Positions 24,609 to 34,462 of a stretch of DNA of 38,011 bases are shown piece after piece (the stretch's first letter is position 1; every line of letters begins with the position of its first letter). The stretch comes from Anaerobacillus alkalilacustris (GTDB lineage: Bacteria > Bacillota > Bacilli > Bacillales > Anaerobacillaceae). The position numbers and the translations under genes were made by a program. The notes below the pieces were generated by a model, which worked only from the letters and a program-made list of their open reading frames with translations, ran no database searches and was not told where the DNA came from. Location: contig NZ_MLQR01000036.1 in NCBI RefSeq assembly GCF_001866005.1, positions 146,646-184,656 on the forward strand, given 5' to 3'.

Positions 24609-26627
24609 TCAAACTTTAAACTTGCTAATCGAATGATTTAAATGGTTTGCTTCTTCTGCTAAAACCTCTGCAGATTCTTTTAGTTGATCTGCTGACTTTG
24701 CTTGTTCCTCAATAGAAGCCGTGATTTCCTCGATTGATGCAGCAGCTTGTTGAGTGATTGCTGCAATTGATTCAATCGCTCTAATTGTACTTTCTTTTTG
24801 TTGATCCATATCTTGAATACTTACATATAAAGTATTGAACTCATTCATCGTTTGGTCAAGTGATTTTAAAATACCTTGAAATACATTGTTCACATTTCCG
24901 ACAGAGGTTTGTTGAGCGTCAAAGATATTCATACCTTCATTTACTTCTTTAACCATTTGAGATGTCTCTTTCTTAATATCGGTTACAATTTGTGCAATTT
25001 TCTCCGTTGCCTCATTTGTGTTCTCTGCCAATTTTCGAACTTCTGTGGCAACGACAGCAAATCCCTTACCAGCATCTCCAGCTCTAGCAGCTTCTATTGA
25101 TGCGTTAAGTGCTAATAAATTTGTTTGCTCACTAATTTCACGGATAACCTTTATAAAGTTAGCAATCTCAGAGACTTTTCCTTCGACTAAGAGCGTTTCA
25201 TTTTTAATTTTTTCCGATGATAATTTCGATAAATTCGCATGTTCCGTTAACTCATTTACGACTTCAATCGCACCAGAACTAACTTGATGAACTTGAACAG
25301 AATTTTCTTTGACAATATTTAGCCTTGATTGAACATCATTAATTTCATTCACAAACTGTTGCATGATTTTTTGAACCTCGCTAACTTCATGAGCTTGTTC
25401 CATAGCACCACTAGCAATTTCATTCGCAGCTGCCTTAATTTCCGCCGTCGTTTCAGCAGAATGCTTTGCTAATTGATTAAGGTTCTTAGTATTATCTGAT
25501 ACAGATATGCCTACTTGGTTCGAGCTTTTGATCAAGGAGCGAATCGTTGAAATCATATGATTAAAGCCTTGTGATAATTTCCCTATCTCATTTTCACCTT
25601 TGATTTCAGATGTCTTTGTAAAGTCGCCATTTTCAATATTTTTCATGACACCAATAATATGGTCAAGTGGTTTAGTAATTCCTCTTGCGACAAATAAACC
25701 AATGATAATACTTAAGACACCTAAAGCAATTCCTGCAACCGTAAAAATCACAGAAAGATTTCGCATTTCACTCATTAGCACTCGAATCGGGACTTCCGTA
25801 AAAACCTTCCATCCATTTGTAGTTGTTGCAAATGAGACCATATTTCCTTGACTATTCATTAAGCCACTATAATTGTCATTACTTTGGTTGATAATAAAAT
25901 CATTCGTGTAGGTTATTCCAACTTTTTCTAAATTAGAATGACCAAAAATAATATGATCACTGTTTAAAAGATAAGCATTACCATGTTCGCCAATCTCTAA
26001 ATCTGTATAAAGACTAGCAAATGTTTCTTGTGGAAGTTTAAATAAGATGACTCCACTAGGTGTTCGAGAATTATAAAAGGACATTTTCCTTGCCATATAT
26101 ACATCATTAAAATTATTGTCGATTCCCGTAAACCAAAAAGGTTTTCCATCACTTTCTAAAATGGTTCGGAACAACTCAGAGCTCGGAAAATCCCCTCTTG
26201 AAAAGGTTTCATCGACACTATCATTACCATGACCACCATATAAATAACTGCCATCTACTCCGTAAATTCGAATGGAATCAATTTCTTGTTTGGAAAGAGC
26301 CATTTGTTCAATTATTGATCTAGCTCGACTATAACTTTCTTCACGATACTTGGCACCTATATTTTCCGAAATATCTCTATTTGTAATAATCGAAACACTT
26401 ACATCTTCTATTTCGAAAATTTTCAAATCAATATTAGCAGCCACTTGTTGAATAAATTGTTTTGAGTAAAACCCAGCTCGGTCTTGAACGACGCTGTAAC
26501 TTGCAAAATAAGCAACCGTTAACATGATTGTTAAAGGGCCGACAGCCAAAATTAAAAACCAACCAATTAGTTTATGTTTCAAAGATATGTTGTTTTTCTT
26601 GTTTGTATTTGATCTTTTTCTGTCCAA
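24609..26627 (-). CDS. Methyl-accepting chemotaxis protein with dCache-type sensor
   Basis: About 672 residues. TM1 is at roughly 25-45, followed by a large extracellular dCache-type sensor (about 50-280, with the [15 protein letters not shown] and [15 protein letters not shown] strands). TM2 is at about 290-312, then HAMP ([18 protein letters not shown]) and the signalling coiled coil. The conserved tip contains [27 protein letters not shown] (by pattern). The upstream sugar-type binding protein gene stops only a few bases before it, so the two are co-translated. TTG 26627 is preferred because GGAG lies 8 nt upstream; GTG 26636 overlaps that site. It probably senses a ligand directly, through the lipoprotein, or both. 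Confidence 0.93.
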   Translation of the reverse strand: MDRKRSNTNKKNNISLKHKLIGWFLILAVGPLTIMLTVAYFASYSVVQDRAGFYSKQFIQQVAANIDLKIFEIEDVSVSIITNRDISENIGAKYREESYSRARSIIEQMALSKQEIDSIRIYGVDGSYLYGGHGNDSVDETFSRGDFPSSELFRTILESDGKPFWFTGIDNNFNDVYMARKMSFYNSRTPSGVILFKLPQETFASLYTDLEIGEHGNAYLLNSDHIIFGHSNLEKVGITYTNDFIINQSNDNYSGLMNSQGNMVSFATTTNGWKVFTEVPIRVLMSEMRNLSVIFTVAGIALGVLSIIIGLFVARGITKPLDHIIGVMKNIENGDFTKTSEIKGENEIGKLSQGFNHMISTIRSLIKSSNQVGISVSDNTKNLNQLAKHSAETTAEIKAAANEIASGAMEQAHEVSEVQKIMQQFVNEINDVQSRLNIVKENSVQVHQVSSGAIEVVNELTEHANLSKLSSEKIKNETLLVEGKVSEIANFIKVIREISEQTNLLALNASIEAARAGDAGKGFAVVATEVRKLAENTNEATEKIAQIVTDIKKETSQMVKEVNEGMNIFDAQQTSVGNVNNVFQGILKSLDQTMNEFNTLYVSIQDMDQQKESTIRAIESIAAITQQAAASIEEITASIEEQAKSADQLKESAEVLAEEANHLNHSISKFKV

Positions 26628-26640
26628 AACATTCACTCCA

Positions 26641-27912
26641 TTACTGGATACTCTGTATATCCTTTTGTAAATTCGTTAAAAACTGTTCTCTCGTTGCTTG
26701 GCCTCGTAGGTACTTTTGGATATTTTCAAAAATGAGGTTTGCACTTTCAGAAGGAAAGTTACTCCAATACCAACCCGTTGTTTTTTCCTGATCAATATAT
26801 GTTTGAAGAGAGGCGGTAATATCGCCCAATTTTTGAGCATCATATTCAATGTTCGTGAACGAAGGGATATACTCTAAATCATTTACGATAAAAGCTTTTC
26901 CTTCCTCAGACGTAACAAGCCACTCGATAAACTCAATTGCTTCTTCTTTTACAGGCGATTGATTATGGACGATCCAATAATTTGGTACCCCAACCATGAT
27001 GTAATCGTGACCTTTATCCGAAATCGGAATGGGCATTATTCCAAGATTAATATCTGAATTAAGCTCATTAATCATTAACTGTGTCCAATTTCCTTGCTGC
27101 ATCATCGCTGCTTCGCCTTTTACTAGCTTCTCGACTTGTGTTTGATAGTCTGTAGATAAAGGGTCCTTATTTCCATACTGAATCGTTAAATCCAACCAAT
27201 CAACCCACGCATTCATCGTTTCATCGTTTGATAGATTAATGGTCCCGTCTAAAATACCTTCTATATACTCATTTGGCGTTTCATGACTTGCCAAAGCAAT
27301 ATTAAAGCTATGATTTCCAAGAATCCACCATTCTGCATACCCATTTGAAAAAGGAGTGACACCCGTTGCTTTAAGTTTCCGCGCCGCTTCTCTTAATTCA
27401 GAAATAGTCGTTGGGATCGTTGTGATTCCCGCTTTAGCAAATAAATCTTTATTGTAAATATAACCGTATGCTTCTAATGCGATTGGTACTCCATAAATAG
27501 TTCCATTAACCGTTACACCATCCGTACTTCCTTCTACCGTATCATCGATCCACGAAAAATCATTTAATGGTAAAGCGATGTCTTCCCAAGGTTCAAACGA
27601 TAAATAGGCTTCCGTTGTAAAAATATCAGGAAAAGTTCCTAAGCCAAATTTGGAATTTAACTCTACATCATAACTAGAACTAATCGCTCCAAGCGATTCA
27701 AATTCTATTTTTACACCTGGATAAAGACTTTCATATAATGCTGCTAACTCTTGTAATCTATCAGCAACTTCAATTTTTCGATCAAATATTCGAATCGTTA
27801 CTTTTTCATCTTGCAGTTTTTCTTCTTGTATTGATAATACTTGATCTCCTCTGTTCGAACAGGCAGAAAAGATAGCTAATAGCAATACAAGCCAAATACA
27901 TTTTCTCATCAC
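26641..27912 (-). CDS. Extracellular solute-binding lipoprotein (sugar-type, family 1)
   Basis: A 423-residue lipoprotein. The N-terminal signal ends in a lipobox, LAIFSAC, with Cys near residue 18. The body has family 1 sugar-binding features: [58 protein letters not shown] and [18 protein letters not shown]. Such proteins normally feed ABC importers, but no permease or ATPase gene adjoins; the next gene, 4 nt or so downstream, is a chemoreceptor. It probably presents a sugar or similar ligand to that receptor. GTG 27912 has AGGAGG 7 nt upstream; ATG 27909 is nearly as good. Confidence 0.92.
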   Translation of the reverse strand: MMRKCIWLVLLLAIFSACSNRGDQVLSIQEEKLQDEKVTIRIFDRKIEVADRLQELAALYESLYPGVKIEFESLGAISSSYDVELNSKFGLGTFPDIFTTEAYLSFEPWEDIALPLNDFSWIDDTVEGSTDGVTVNGTIYGVPIALEAYGYIYNKDLFAKAGITTIPTTISELREAARKLKATGVTPFSNGYAEWWILGNHSFNIALASHETPNEYIEGILDGTINLSNDETMNAWVDWLDLTIQYGNKDPLSTDYQTQVEKLVKGEAAMMQQGNWTQLMINELNSDINLGIMPIPISDKGHDYIMVGVPNYWIVHNQSPVKEEAIEFIEWLVTSEEGKAFIVNDLEYIPSFTNIEYDAQKLGDITASLQTYIDQEKTTGWYWSNFPSESANLIFENIQKYLRGQATREQFLTNLQKDIQSIQ

Positions 27913-28266
27913 TTGTTGACCTCCTAAGCTGACATTCCACTGTAATTTTTTCTGATTTAAGTGAAGATTTTCTTACTATACCATACTAAAGTAACAGAAA
28001 ACCTTATTAGTTTTCGACAAATTTAATCGAGGAAGTTTAGAAAATACTTTTATTTTCTCTTTTTTCGGTTTATGATGAAAATAAGAAAAGCTTAAGTTAA
28101 TATGTAAAGTGGCCGGAGAATTTGAGAGGACCCAACAAAAATAATCCATTTATTGATGGATATTTTTGGGGTCCTCTTTTTTTATCGGTACAATTTACTA
28201 GTTGAAAGGAGGCTAATAGACAGATACGCGCGCTCATTGAAAAAAACTTTAAAAGGGGGAAAGATT
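27913..28266. other. Divergent intergenic region between two SBP-chemoreceptor operons
   Basis: About 350 bases that must contain both divergent promoters. A TATAGT on the minus side (about 27977) and a TATGAT on the plus side (28071-28076) are possible -10 boxes, with poor -35 partners. A strong terminator-like hairpin lies in the plus-side leader (28127-28185). No sigma-D consensus was found. Confidence 0.45.
28127..28185 (+). terminator. Terminator-like hairpin in the leader of the second SBP gene (candidate attenuator)
   Basis: AGAGGACCC pairs with GGGTCCTCT at the base, and ATCCAT-ttattg-ATGGAT pairs at the tip, separated by A-rich/T-rich strands that can also pair. It is followed by TTTTTTT on the plus strand only. 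It lies about 80 nt before the lipoprotein start. With no plus-strand gene upstream to terminate, it fits a transcription attenuator or the end of a small RNA. Confidence 0.6.
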
Positions 28267-29718
28267 ATGAAAGCAAAAAGATTAACGTTTCATAGTTTCA
28301 TATTAATGATGTTCATTTTATCTGGCTGTATGTCCGATGATCGTATGAAAACCGTTGAGGTAAATCAACAAGCTGCTGAATCTAAGTCTAATGCTCAAAA
28401 CACACGTTCAACACAAACCGTAACAAACGAACCAAAAGCTGACTTAACTCCATTATTTGAAGAAGTAAAGCATTTAGAAGGTCAGGAAGCTTTAGCCTAT
28501 TTTGAAAGTTTACCAACGAAAGGTTTGTCCAATAGCGACATTTTAGATTTTTTTATTCAACTGCCTTTATCAAATGCAAATGAGGATATTGTAAATTTAT
28601 TCAAAAATGATCAGTTTCAACTGTATATGAATACATATCCAACTGGTGAACCCTTTGGAAATTATCGGTGGACAATGGGGAGTGGCACCGAAATAACAGG
28701 AAGCTTCAGTAACTTAGATTTAAAACTGCCATTCACAGATTATATTTATTTGAAAGAAGGTCCGGTTGGAGACCCTACTAAAACCTATCGAATTGGTGTC
28801 GCTACACATGGTTTTGATCAGCCATGGAATGTTGGTTTAGCCGATGCTGCAAAATGGCAAAGCGACAAACATTCTAATATAGAGTTAGATGTAAGAGATG
28901 CACAATGGGATAATGATAGGATGGCTGATATTATTGATAGTTTCATTTTACAAAAAGTTGACGGCATTTTAACGTGGCCAATGGTTGAATCCGAAACAAC
29001 AATTGCTCCAGTAAAAAGAGCGATTGAAGGTGGTATTCCAGTAGTAAGCGTTGACAGAATGACTGGTTATGAACAAACCACAAGTAGAGTAACGGGAAAT
29101 TTTCCAGCTAATGGAGCTCAAAATGGTATGTATCTTATACAGAAACTTGCACAAGAAGGAGATCTTCATGCAAATGTCATTCTTCTTAGAAAACCGTTAG
29201 GAAGTACTGCTGATGCTATTAGAACCGGACATTTTCTCAAAGTATTAAGTTATTTTCCCGAAATTAACATTTTGAAATCGTATCATGATGCTGATCATTC
29301 TGCTCACGCATTAGCAAATATGCAAGAAGCATTAAACGAGTTTCCTATTATTGATGTTGTATTTAATACAGGTGACCACCAAGCTATCGCTGCTTACGAT
29401 GCTACAAAAAGCGCGGATAGATTAAATAGTAGAAAAGATGGGAAGAAAGTTATTTTTCTTTCTATCGATGATTCAAAAACAGCTATCAATGCTGTAAGAG
29501 ATGGCCTATTCGAAGTGAATACACCTTACACACCTTTTATATCTGACATTGGAATCAGAGCTTTAGTTCATCTTATTACGGAAAACGATTCGATTCCTCA
29601 TGATATTATCACACCAAATATACCTATGGTTACTAGAGATGGAGCAACGATCTTCGGATTTAAAACTCAATCACCTGATGATTGGTATGAATATACTTTT
29701 GGGGCCTCACTTGAATAA
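28267..29718 (+). CDS. Solute-binding lipoprotein, periplasmic-binding-protein (ribose/xylose) type
   Basis: A 483-residue lipoprotein. The signal peptide ends in the lipobox MFILSGC (Cys about 20). A low-complexity linker (to about 60) and an extra N-terminal region of roughly 110 residues precede a type I periplasmic binding domain (about 175-480). That domain shows YRIGVATHGFDQPWNVGL, DGILTWPMVE, GIPVVSVDRMTGYE, NTGDHQAIAAYDAT and KVIFLSIDD. Its relatives bind ribose, xylose or similar ligands. The only neighbour in the operon is a chemoreceptor 28 nt downstream, with no transporter genes. ATG 28267 is chosen for the AGGGGGAAAG site just upstream; readings from 28153 run through the leader hairpin. 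Confidence 0.9.
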   Translation: MKAKRLTFHSFILMMFILSGCMSDDRMKTVEVNQQAAESKSNAQNTRSTQTVTNEPKADLTPLFEEVKHLEGQEALAYFESLPTKGLSNSDILDFFIQLPLSNANEDIVNLFKNDQFQLYMNTYPTGEPFGNYRWTMGSGTEITGSFSNLDLKLPFTDYIYLKEGPVGDPTKTYRIGVATHGFDQPWNVGLADAAKWQSDKHSNIELDVRDAQWDNDRMADIIDSFILQKVDGILTWPMVESETTIAPVKRAIEGGIPVVSVDRMTGYEQTTSRVTGNFPANGAQNGMYLIQKLAQEGDLHANVILLRKPLGSTADAIRTGHFLKVLSYFPEINILKSYHDADHSAHALANMQEALNEFPIIDVVFNTGDHQAIAAYDATKSADRLNSRKDGKKVIFLSIDDSKTAINAVRDGLFEVNTPYTPFISDIGIRALVHLITENDSIPHDIITPNIPMVTRDGATIFGFKTQSPDDWYEYTFGASLE

Positions 29719-29745
29719 CTACTATAACTAGCAAAGGGGAATTAT

Positions 29746-31446
29746 ATGAAGCGGGATAAACTTTTAAAAGGGAAAAAATATCATCTAACAATTAAAACGA
29801 AATTAATTATCAGCTTCTCTATTATCGTAATTTTAATGTCGATTGTCAGTCTATTTTCGTACTCTGTGTTAAGATCATATATTAACCAGCAAAATATTAT
29901 GATAGAAAAAAATGTTTTATCAAACAAAATGATAACGCTAACAAACGAGATCCCCCACGCTATATCACGTTATTTATTAAATCAAGAACCAGAAAATAAA
30001 GAAGCTGTAGATGAAAAATTTATTAGAATCAATCATATATTAGAACAAATTGAAGCGAATGTGTTCGGTGATGATGAAAGAAAGGCTTTTTATGTAGCAA
30101 GTAGAATGCTAGAATCCTATTCTGAAGCAAGTGATAAACTATTTGCATCGACCACTTTATCAGAAATGGTAGAACAAAATAATCTGATGAAAAGATACTC
30201 TAGGTTAATATCAGCTGGTATCCAAGAATATATGTCTTTAGAATTAACCCAACAAGACCTTCAACGAACTGAATTAACACAAAAAGCTAACACCACAGGT
30301 ATTTTTAGCCTTGTATCTACTTTGTCAATCAGTGTATTTAGCATTTTATTTGCGACTTTCTTTTCTCTCAGATTAGGACGTGCGTTAAATAAGATGGTTC
30401 AATCTGCTCAAAATATTGCCAACGGAAACCTACAAGGAGAAGAAATTAAGAGTACCTCTAATGATGAATTAATGTTATTAGCTGAAGCTTTTAATGAGAT
30501 GAAAAGAAACTTGGGTTCAATGATCCAAAAAATTGTTAAAACTAGTAATAATCTCTATGACTCTTCCTCAATGATAAAAGATGGAGTAGAACAAAGTAAT
30601 CAAGCGGTTAGTCAAATTGCAGTCATTACAGAAGACGCCGTTGCTGGCGCACAAAATCAAGTAAGCGAAGCGGAAAAGACTGATGATACGGTTAGACAAC
30701 TCATTCAAATGAATAAAAAAATTACAGATAAATCTGAAAATGTATTAACCGCAACCAATAAATCGATCCAAGTAGCCGAACAAGGAAACGTAAAAGTTCA
30801 GTCAATGTTAATACAAATGGATACGATACAAGAGCATGTAATGAAAACACAAGGTGTCGCAGGTGTTTTAAAAGAAAATTCATCACAAATCAAATCCATA
30901 TTACAAACAATCTCGAACATTACAGCTAATACTGAATTACTCGCACTAAACGCATCAATTGAAGCTGCAAGAGTAGGAGAATACGGAAAAGGGTTTACAG
31001 TTGTGGCTAATGAAGTACGGAAGCTTGCGACAAGCTCTGCTACATCTACTGTGGAAATATCACATATTTTAACTGTAATTCAAAACCATGTAGATAGTTT
31101 ATTACAAGGAATGTCAACGGCAGTTGAACAAGTAACAGATGGATCTAAGAAAGTCTTTGAAGTGGAACAATCATTTAAAGAGATCGTTGCTTCAAACAAC
31201 CGTGTCGACGACGAAATTAAAAATATTTCTGAGGAAATATCAATAATGGTCAATGAAATTAATCGAATTGCAGAAATATCTAAAAATATTTGTAAAGTTT
31301 CCGTTGAAGCTTTAAATGGAAATACAGAAATCTCTTCTGTAGTAGAAGAACAACTAGCGATTCAAGAAGAATTTTTAGCGTCAGCTACAAATTTAGCTGA
31401 TATTTCTAAAGAGTTGACGAATATTGTTTCAAAATTTAAAGTTTAA
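29746..31446 (+). CDS. Methyl-accepting chemotaxis protein (partner of the upstream SBP)
   Basis: A 566-residue chemoreceptor. TM1 is at about 20-42, a helical extracellular sensor is at about 45-185, and TM2 is at about 188-210. HAMP (LGRALNKMVQSAQNIANG) and the signalling coiled coil follow. The tip region, [20 protein letters not shown] then KGFTVVANEVRKLA, departs from the usual NLLALNA(A/S)[22 protein letters not shown] at several places, more than the other two receptors here. AAAGGGGA lies before the ATG. It is co-transcribed with the upstream binding protein, so it probably responds to the bound lipoprotein. The substitutions suggest either relaxed constraint or a distinct coupling partner. 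Confidence 0.92.
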   Translation: MKRDKLLKGKKYHLTIKTKLIISFSIIVILMSIVSLFSYSVLRSYINQQNIMIEKNVLSNKMITLTNEIPHAISRYLLNQEPENKEAVDEKFIRINHILEQIEANVFGDDERKAFYVASRMLESYSEASDKLFASTTLSEMVEQNNLMKRYSRLISAGIQEYMSLELTQQDLQRTELTQKANTTGIFSLVSTLSISVFSILFATFFSLRLGRALNKMVQSAQNIANGNLQGEEIKSTSNDELMLLAEAFNEMKRNLGSMIQKIVKTSNNLYDSSSMIKDGVEQSNQAVSQIAVITEDAVAGAQNQVSEAEKTDDTVRQLIQMNKKITDKSENVLTATNKSIQVAEQGNVKVQSMLIQMDTIQEHVMKTQGVAGVLKENSSQIKSILQTISNITANTELLALNASIEAARVGEYGKGFTVVANEVRKLATSSATSTVEISHILTVIQNHVDSLLQGMSTAVEQVTDGSKKVFEVEQSFKEIVASNNRVDDEIKNISEEISIMVNEINRIAEISKNICKVSVEALNGNTEISSVVEEQLAIQEEFLASATNLADISKELTNIVSKFKV

Positions 31447-31884
31447 ACTCGTTGGTACCATTTGACCTTGCCGTCTAAATGAAGTCAGAGATTGCAAAAA
31501 TAATAGCGTTCATATCACTGTCATGGAATGTCTTGTGCTCAAGGCATTCCCATCTCTTAATCTTAAATTGTATATCCTATCAAAAATACATACATAGCCG
31601 AGTAAAGAGCTACCTTATGAGGAATAAAACAGAATAATTCAATTATCAAATGTTACCTATTCATGCGAATAATGAGTTACAACCTTTATATATGACCTAA
31701 TAGCAGGAGTAATATACTTATTTACAATGTTTTTTGCACATGGTAAACTTTTGTGCATATAGTAAAGATATCTTTAAGCGTTTGATTTCCTTAGCGGAGA
31801 AAACACTTTTATTTTTTTGTCCAAAAAGTTGCCCAAAGGAAAAACTTATGACTTAAGGAAAAATAAATTTAGGAGGAATCTAAA
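31447..31884. other. Intergenic region before the DoxX-like gene
   Basis: About 440 bases with no gene. GGAATGTCTTG-TGCT-CAAGGCATTCC (31525-31550) is an 11-bp hairpin that may end the chemoreceptor transcript, though no T run follows. A promoter with an overlapping inverted repeat lies at 31734-31763. The rest is AT-rich with no visible features. Confidence 0.55.
31734..31763 (+). promoter_or_regulatory. Promoter with overlapping operator for the DoxX-like gene
   Basis: TTGCAC (31734-31739), an 18-nt spacer, and TATAGT (31758-31763) make a good sigma-A promoter. The inverted repeat TGCACA-N11-TGTGCA (31735-31740 and 31752-31757) covers the -35 box and the spacer up to the -10, as a repressor site would. 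A leader of about 115 nt follows before the ATG. Confidence 0.6.
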
Positions 31885-32424
31885 ATGCGAGTCTTAAAAA
31901 ATATTACCGTATTTTCATCTTTAATTGTTTTCATGCGTGTTCTTTTTGGTATAGGTTGGTTATTAGCAGGAGTAACAAAAATAACGGCAAGTCATTGGTT
32001 TATGGAACCTGGAATATTTTTGAGAACCTACTTAACCGAATCACTACAAAATCCTAATACTCCAACCTTTTATAAAATTTTCATTGAAAATATCGCTTTA
32101 GAAAATGTCATGATTTTGAACTATGCGATCCCAATTGTCCAAATCGTACTTGGGTTATTTCTTATCGTTGGATTATTTACTATACCCTCTACACTCATTT
32201 GCTTATTTATGCACATTAACTTCATTCTTTCTGGCAATATGAATTTCATGAGCCTTATTCTATATACAAGTGCATTTTCATTAATTATTTTCAGAACAGA
32301 TGCCTATCACTTTAGCCTAGACAACTATTTTCATTTAAATATTCTTTTGACGTTTAGAGAAAACAAAAGTAAAAAATTGGTCTCCATGGTCCCTAACAAA
32401 GAAAACCTTTCTACTAATTCGTAA
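31885..32424 (+). CDS. DoxX-family membrane protein
   Basis: A 179-residue inner-membrane protein with four hydrophobic segments. The first holds the DoxX signature FMRVLFGIGWLLAGVTKIT; the others are near ILNYAIPIVQIVLGLFLIVGLF, LICLFMHINFILSG and LILYTSAFSLIIF. DoxX relatives include quinol oxidase subunits and MhqP/YfiD-type proteins linked to thiol and quinone stress, but the function of most is unknown. AGGAGG precedes the ATG. It is a single gene with its own promoter and a bidirectional terminator shared with ilvD. Confidence 0.85.
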   Translation: MRVLKNITVFSSLIVFMRVLFGIGWLLAGVTKITASHWFMEPGIFLRTYLTESLQNPNTPTFYKIFIENIALENVMILNYAIPIVQIVLGLFLIVGLFTIPSTLICLFMHINFILSGNMNFMSLILYTSAFSLIIFRTDAYHFSLDNYFHLNILLTFRENKSKKLVSMVPNKENLSTNS

Positions 32425-32433
32425 AATAACTTT

Positions 32434-32486
32434 TATCCCACTCTTAAGGGGCAGTAAGTTAAACTAACAATCAGTGGGGGTTCTCA
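32434..32486. repeat. Dispersed hairpin repeat, copy after the DoxX-like gene
   Basis: ATCCCACT (about 32436-32443) faces AGTGGGGGTT (32473-32482), enclosing AGTTA-aac-TAACA. The left half, TTATCCCACTCTTAAGgggCAGTAAG, is the reverse complement of 19099-19121 with few differences. The right half resembles 3575-3600. Confidence 0.55.
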
Positions 32487-32492
32487 ACTACC

Positions 32493-32523
32493 TAAAAAAA
32501 CCGTCACTTTGACGGTTTTTTTA
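32493..32523. terminator. Bidirectional terminator between DoxX-like gene and ilvD
   Basis: AAAAAACCGTCA pairs with TGACGGTTTTTT around CTT, with A and T runs on both sides, so it can serve both convergent genes. Confidence 0.9.
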
Positions 32524-32581
32524 TTACAGTATGATGCAGCTATACCTAGTGCATCTCTTTCACTTAATAAGGAGTTCTTTT

Positions 32582-34249
32582 TTAATCCGTGATAGCTCCT
32601 TTAGAAGCAGAGGATACTAACCGAGCGTATTTCGCTAACATTCCTCTTATCTTTTGTTCTGGTGGCGTCCAATCCTTCAATCTTTCTTTAAACTCCTGTT
32701 CAGAAACATTAACAGTGAGTTCCTGTGTTTCACTATCGATCGTAATCAAGTCACCTTCTTGAATTAAGGCAATAGGGCCACCAACTTGGGCTTCAGGAGA
32801 AATATGTCCCACAACTAAACCATGTGTACCGCCAGAGAAACGTCCATCAGTGATCAATCCTACTTTTTCTCCGAGACCTTTTCCAACGACAATTGCCGTA
32901 ATTGACAACATTTCTGCCATACCTGGTCCACCCTTTGGACCAACATAACGGATCACAATGACATCTCCTGAATGAATCTTATTATTTAATACAGCATCCG
33001 TCGCTTCCTTTTCTGAATCAAATACGCGAGCAGGACCTGTTATGGTTTTGATTTTTAACCCTGACATTTTCGCTAATGCACCCTCTGGAGCTAAATTCCC
33101 TTTTAAGATCACTAACGGTCCTGTTTTTCGTTTCGGATGTTCAAACGAAATGACTTCTTGCCCCTCTTTTAAGTGAGATACTTCGGAAAGATTTTCTTCA
33201 ATCGTTTTTCCAGTAACGGTCATACAATCTCCATGTAATAGCCCCTTATCAAGAAGCAGTTTCATTACTGCAGGAACACCACCAACTTTAGATAATTCCT
33301 CCATGACATACTTACCACTTGGTTTTAAATCAGCAATGTGGGGCACGTTTTTACGAATACGTTCAAAGTCATCTAAATTAAGATCAACCTCTACAGTATG
33401 CGCTAATGCTAATAAATGAAGGACAGCATTTGTAGATCCACCGAGTGCCATGACAACCGTAATCGCATTTTCAAAAGCCTTTTTTGTCATGATATCTTTA
33501 GGATAAATTCCTTTTTCCAATAAGTTCATGACTGCTTTTCCAGCTTTTATGCAATCCTCTATTTTTTCATGATCTTCAGCAGGGTTTGATGAATTTCCAG
33601 GTAAACTCATTCCCATTGCTTCGATTGCAGAAGCCATTGTATTTGCTGTATACATTCCACCACAAGATCCAGCACCCGGGCATGCGTTACATTCAATCTT
33701 ATGAAGTTCTTCTCTATCAATATCGCCATTATTATACTTTCCTACAGCCTCAAAAGCAGAAACAATATCAATATCTTTTCCATCGATTTTTCCAGCTTTA
33801 ATCGTTCCACCATAAACGAAAACTGCGGGTAAATTTAAACGACCTATTGCAATCATACAACCAGGCATATTCTTATCACAACCACCAATAGCAACAACAC
33901 CGTCATAATTTTGTGCTCCAACAACGGTTTCAATTGAATCTGCAATTACTTCCCGACTAGGTAATGAAAAACGCATTCCTTCCGTTCCCATCGATATGCC
34001 ATCTGAAACGGTAATTGTATTAAATATGAACGGCGTTGCACCCGCTTCCAAAGCACCCTCTTTTGCTTTTCTTGCTAACTCATCAATGTGCATATTACAA
34101 GGTGTTACCTCACTCCATGTACTAGCAATACCAACAAAAGGTTTGGTGAAATCTTCATCTTTTACTCCCATTGCTCGTATCATTGCTCGATTAGGGGCAC
34201 GGTTTATATCATTAAAGACACTACTACGATTTTTAGCATTATTTTTCAT
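32582..34249 (-). CDS. ilvD: Dihydroxy-acid dehydratase
   Basis: A 555-residue enzyme that dehydrates 2,3-dihydroxy-isovalerate and -methylvalerate to the 2-keto acids in isoleucine, valine and pantothenate synthesis. Cluster-binding cysteines appear in [17 protein letters not shown] and [18 protein letters not shown], the usual three sites of the IlvD/Edd family. Also present are the [10 protein letters not shown] motif and the C-terminal region with the base-like Ser. The length is standard. ATG 34249 has TAGGAG about 9 nt upstream. It stands alone, away from other ilv or leu genes, as often seen in Bacillus. No T-box and no clear CodY box was found upstream. Confidence 0.96.
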   Translation of the reverse strand: MKNNAKNRSSVFNDINRAPNRAMIRAMGVKDEDFTKPFVGIASTWSEVTPCNMHIDELARKAKEGALEAGATPFIFNTITVSDGISMGTEGMRFSLPSREVIADSIETVVGAQNYDGVVAIGGCDKNMPGCMIAIGRLNLPAVFVYGGTIKAGKIDGKDIDIVSAFEAVGKYNNGDIDREELHKIECNACPGAGSCGGMYTANTMASAIEAMGMSLPGNSSNPAEDHEKIEDCIKAGKAVMNLLEKGIYPKDIMTKKAFENAITVVMALGGSTNAVLHLLALAHTVEVDLNLDDFERIRKNVPHIADLKPSGKYVMEELSKVGGVPAVMKLLLDKGLLHGDCMTVTGKTIEENLSEVSHLKEGQEVISFEHPKRKTGPLVILKGNLAPEGALAKMSGLKIKTITGPARVFDSEKEATDAVLNNKIHSGDVIVIRYVGPKGGPGMAEMLSITAIVVGKGLGEKVGLITDGRFSGGTHGLVVGHISPEAQVGGPIALIQEGDLITIDSETQELTVNVSEQEFKERLKDWTPPEQKIRGMLAKYARLVSSASKGAITD

Positions 34250-34462
34250 AAATAAATTCTCCTACCTTAAAATTTAAATATTTTTTAGTATTGCCTAAAG
34301 TAGTGCACTGTTACTCCTACCTTATTTATCGAAATGAAAATTCGGCCTTAAGATGTGTATTAATCTATTAAACCTTGGAAACAATGGTAGGGTAATAATT
34401 TAATAGATAAGGAGGTTAAAAGCTTTTAGGCTAAGAGAACACTTTAGAGGATGATGCAAAAA

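Noticed and set aside
28153..28266. N-terminal extension of the ribose-type binding protein
   Set aside because: It would translate through the leader hairpin. A clear lipoprotein signal begins at 28267 with its own ribosome binding site.
34250..34450. CodY box upstream of ilvD
   Set aside because: AATTTTCATTTCGAT matches only the left half of the AATTTTCWGAAAATT consensus.
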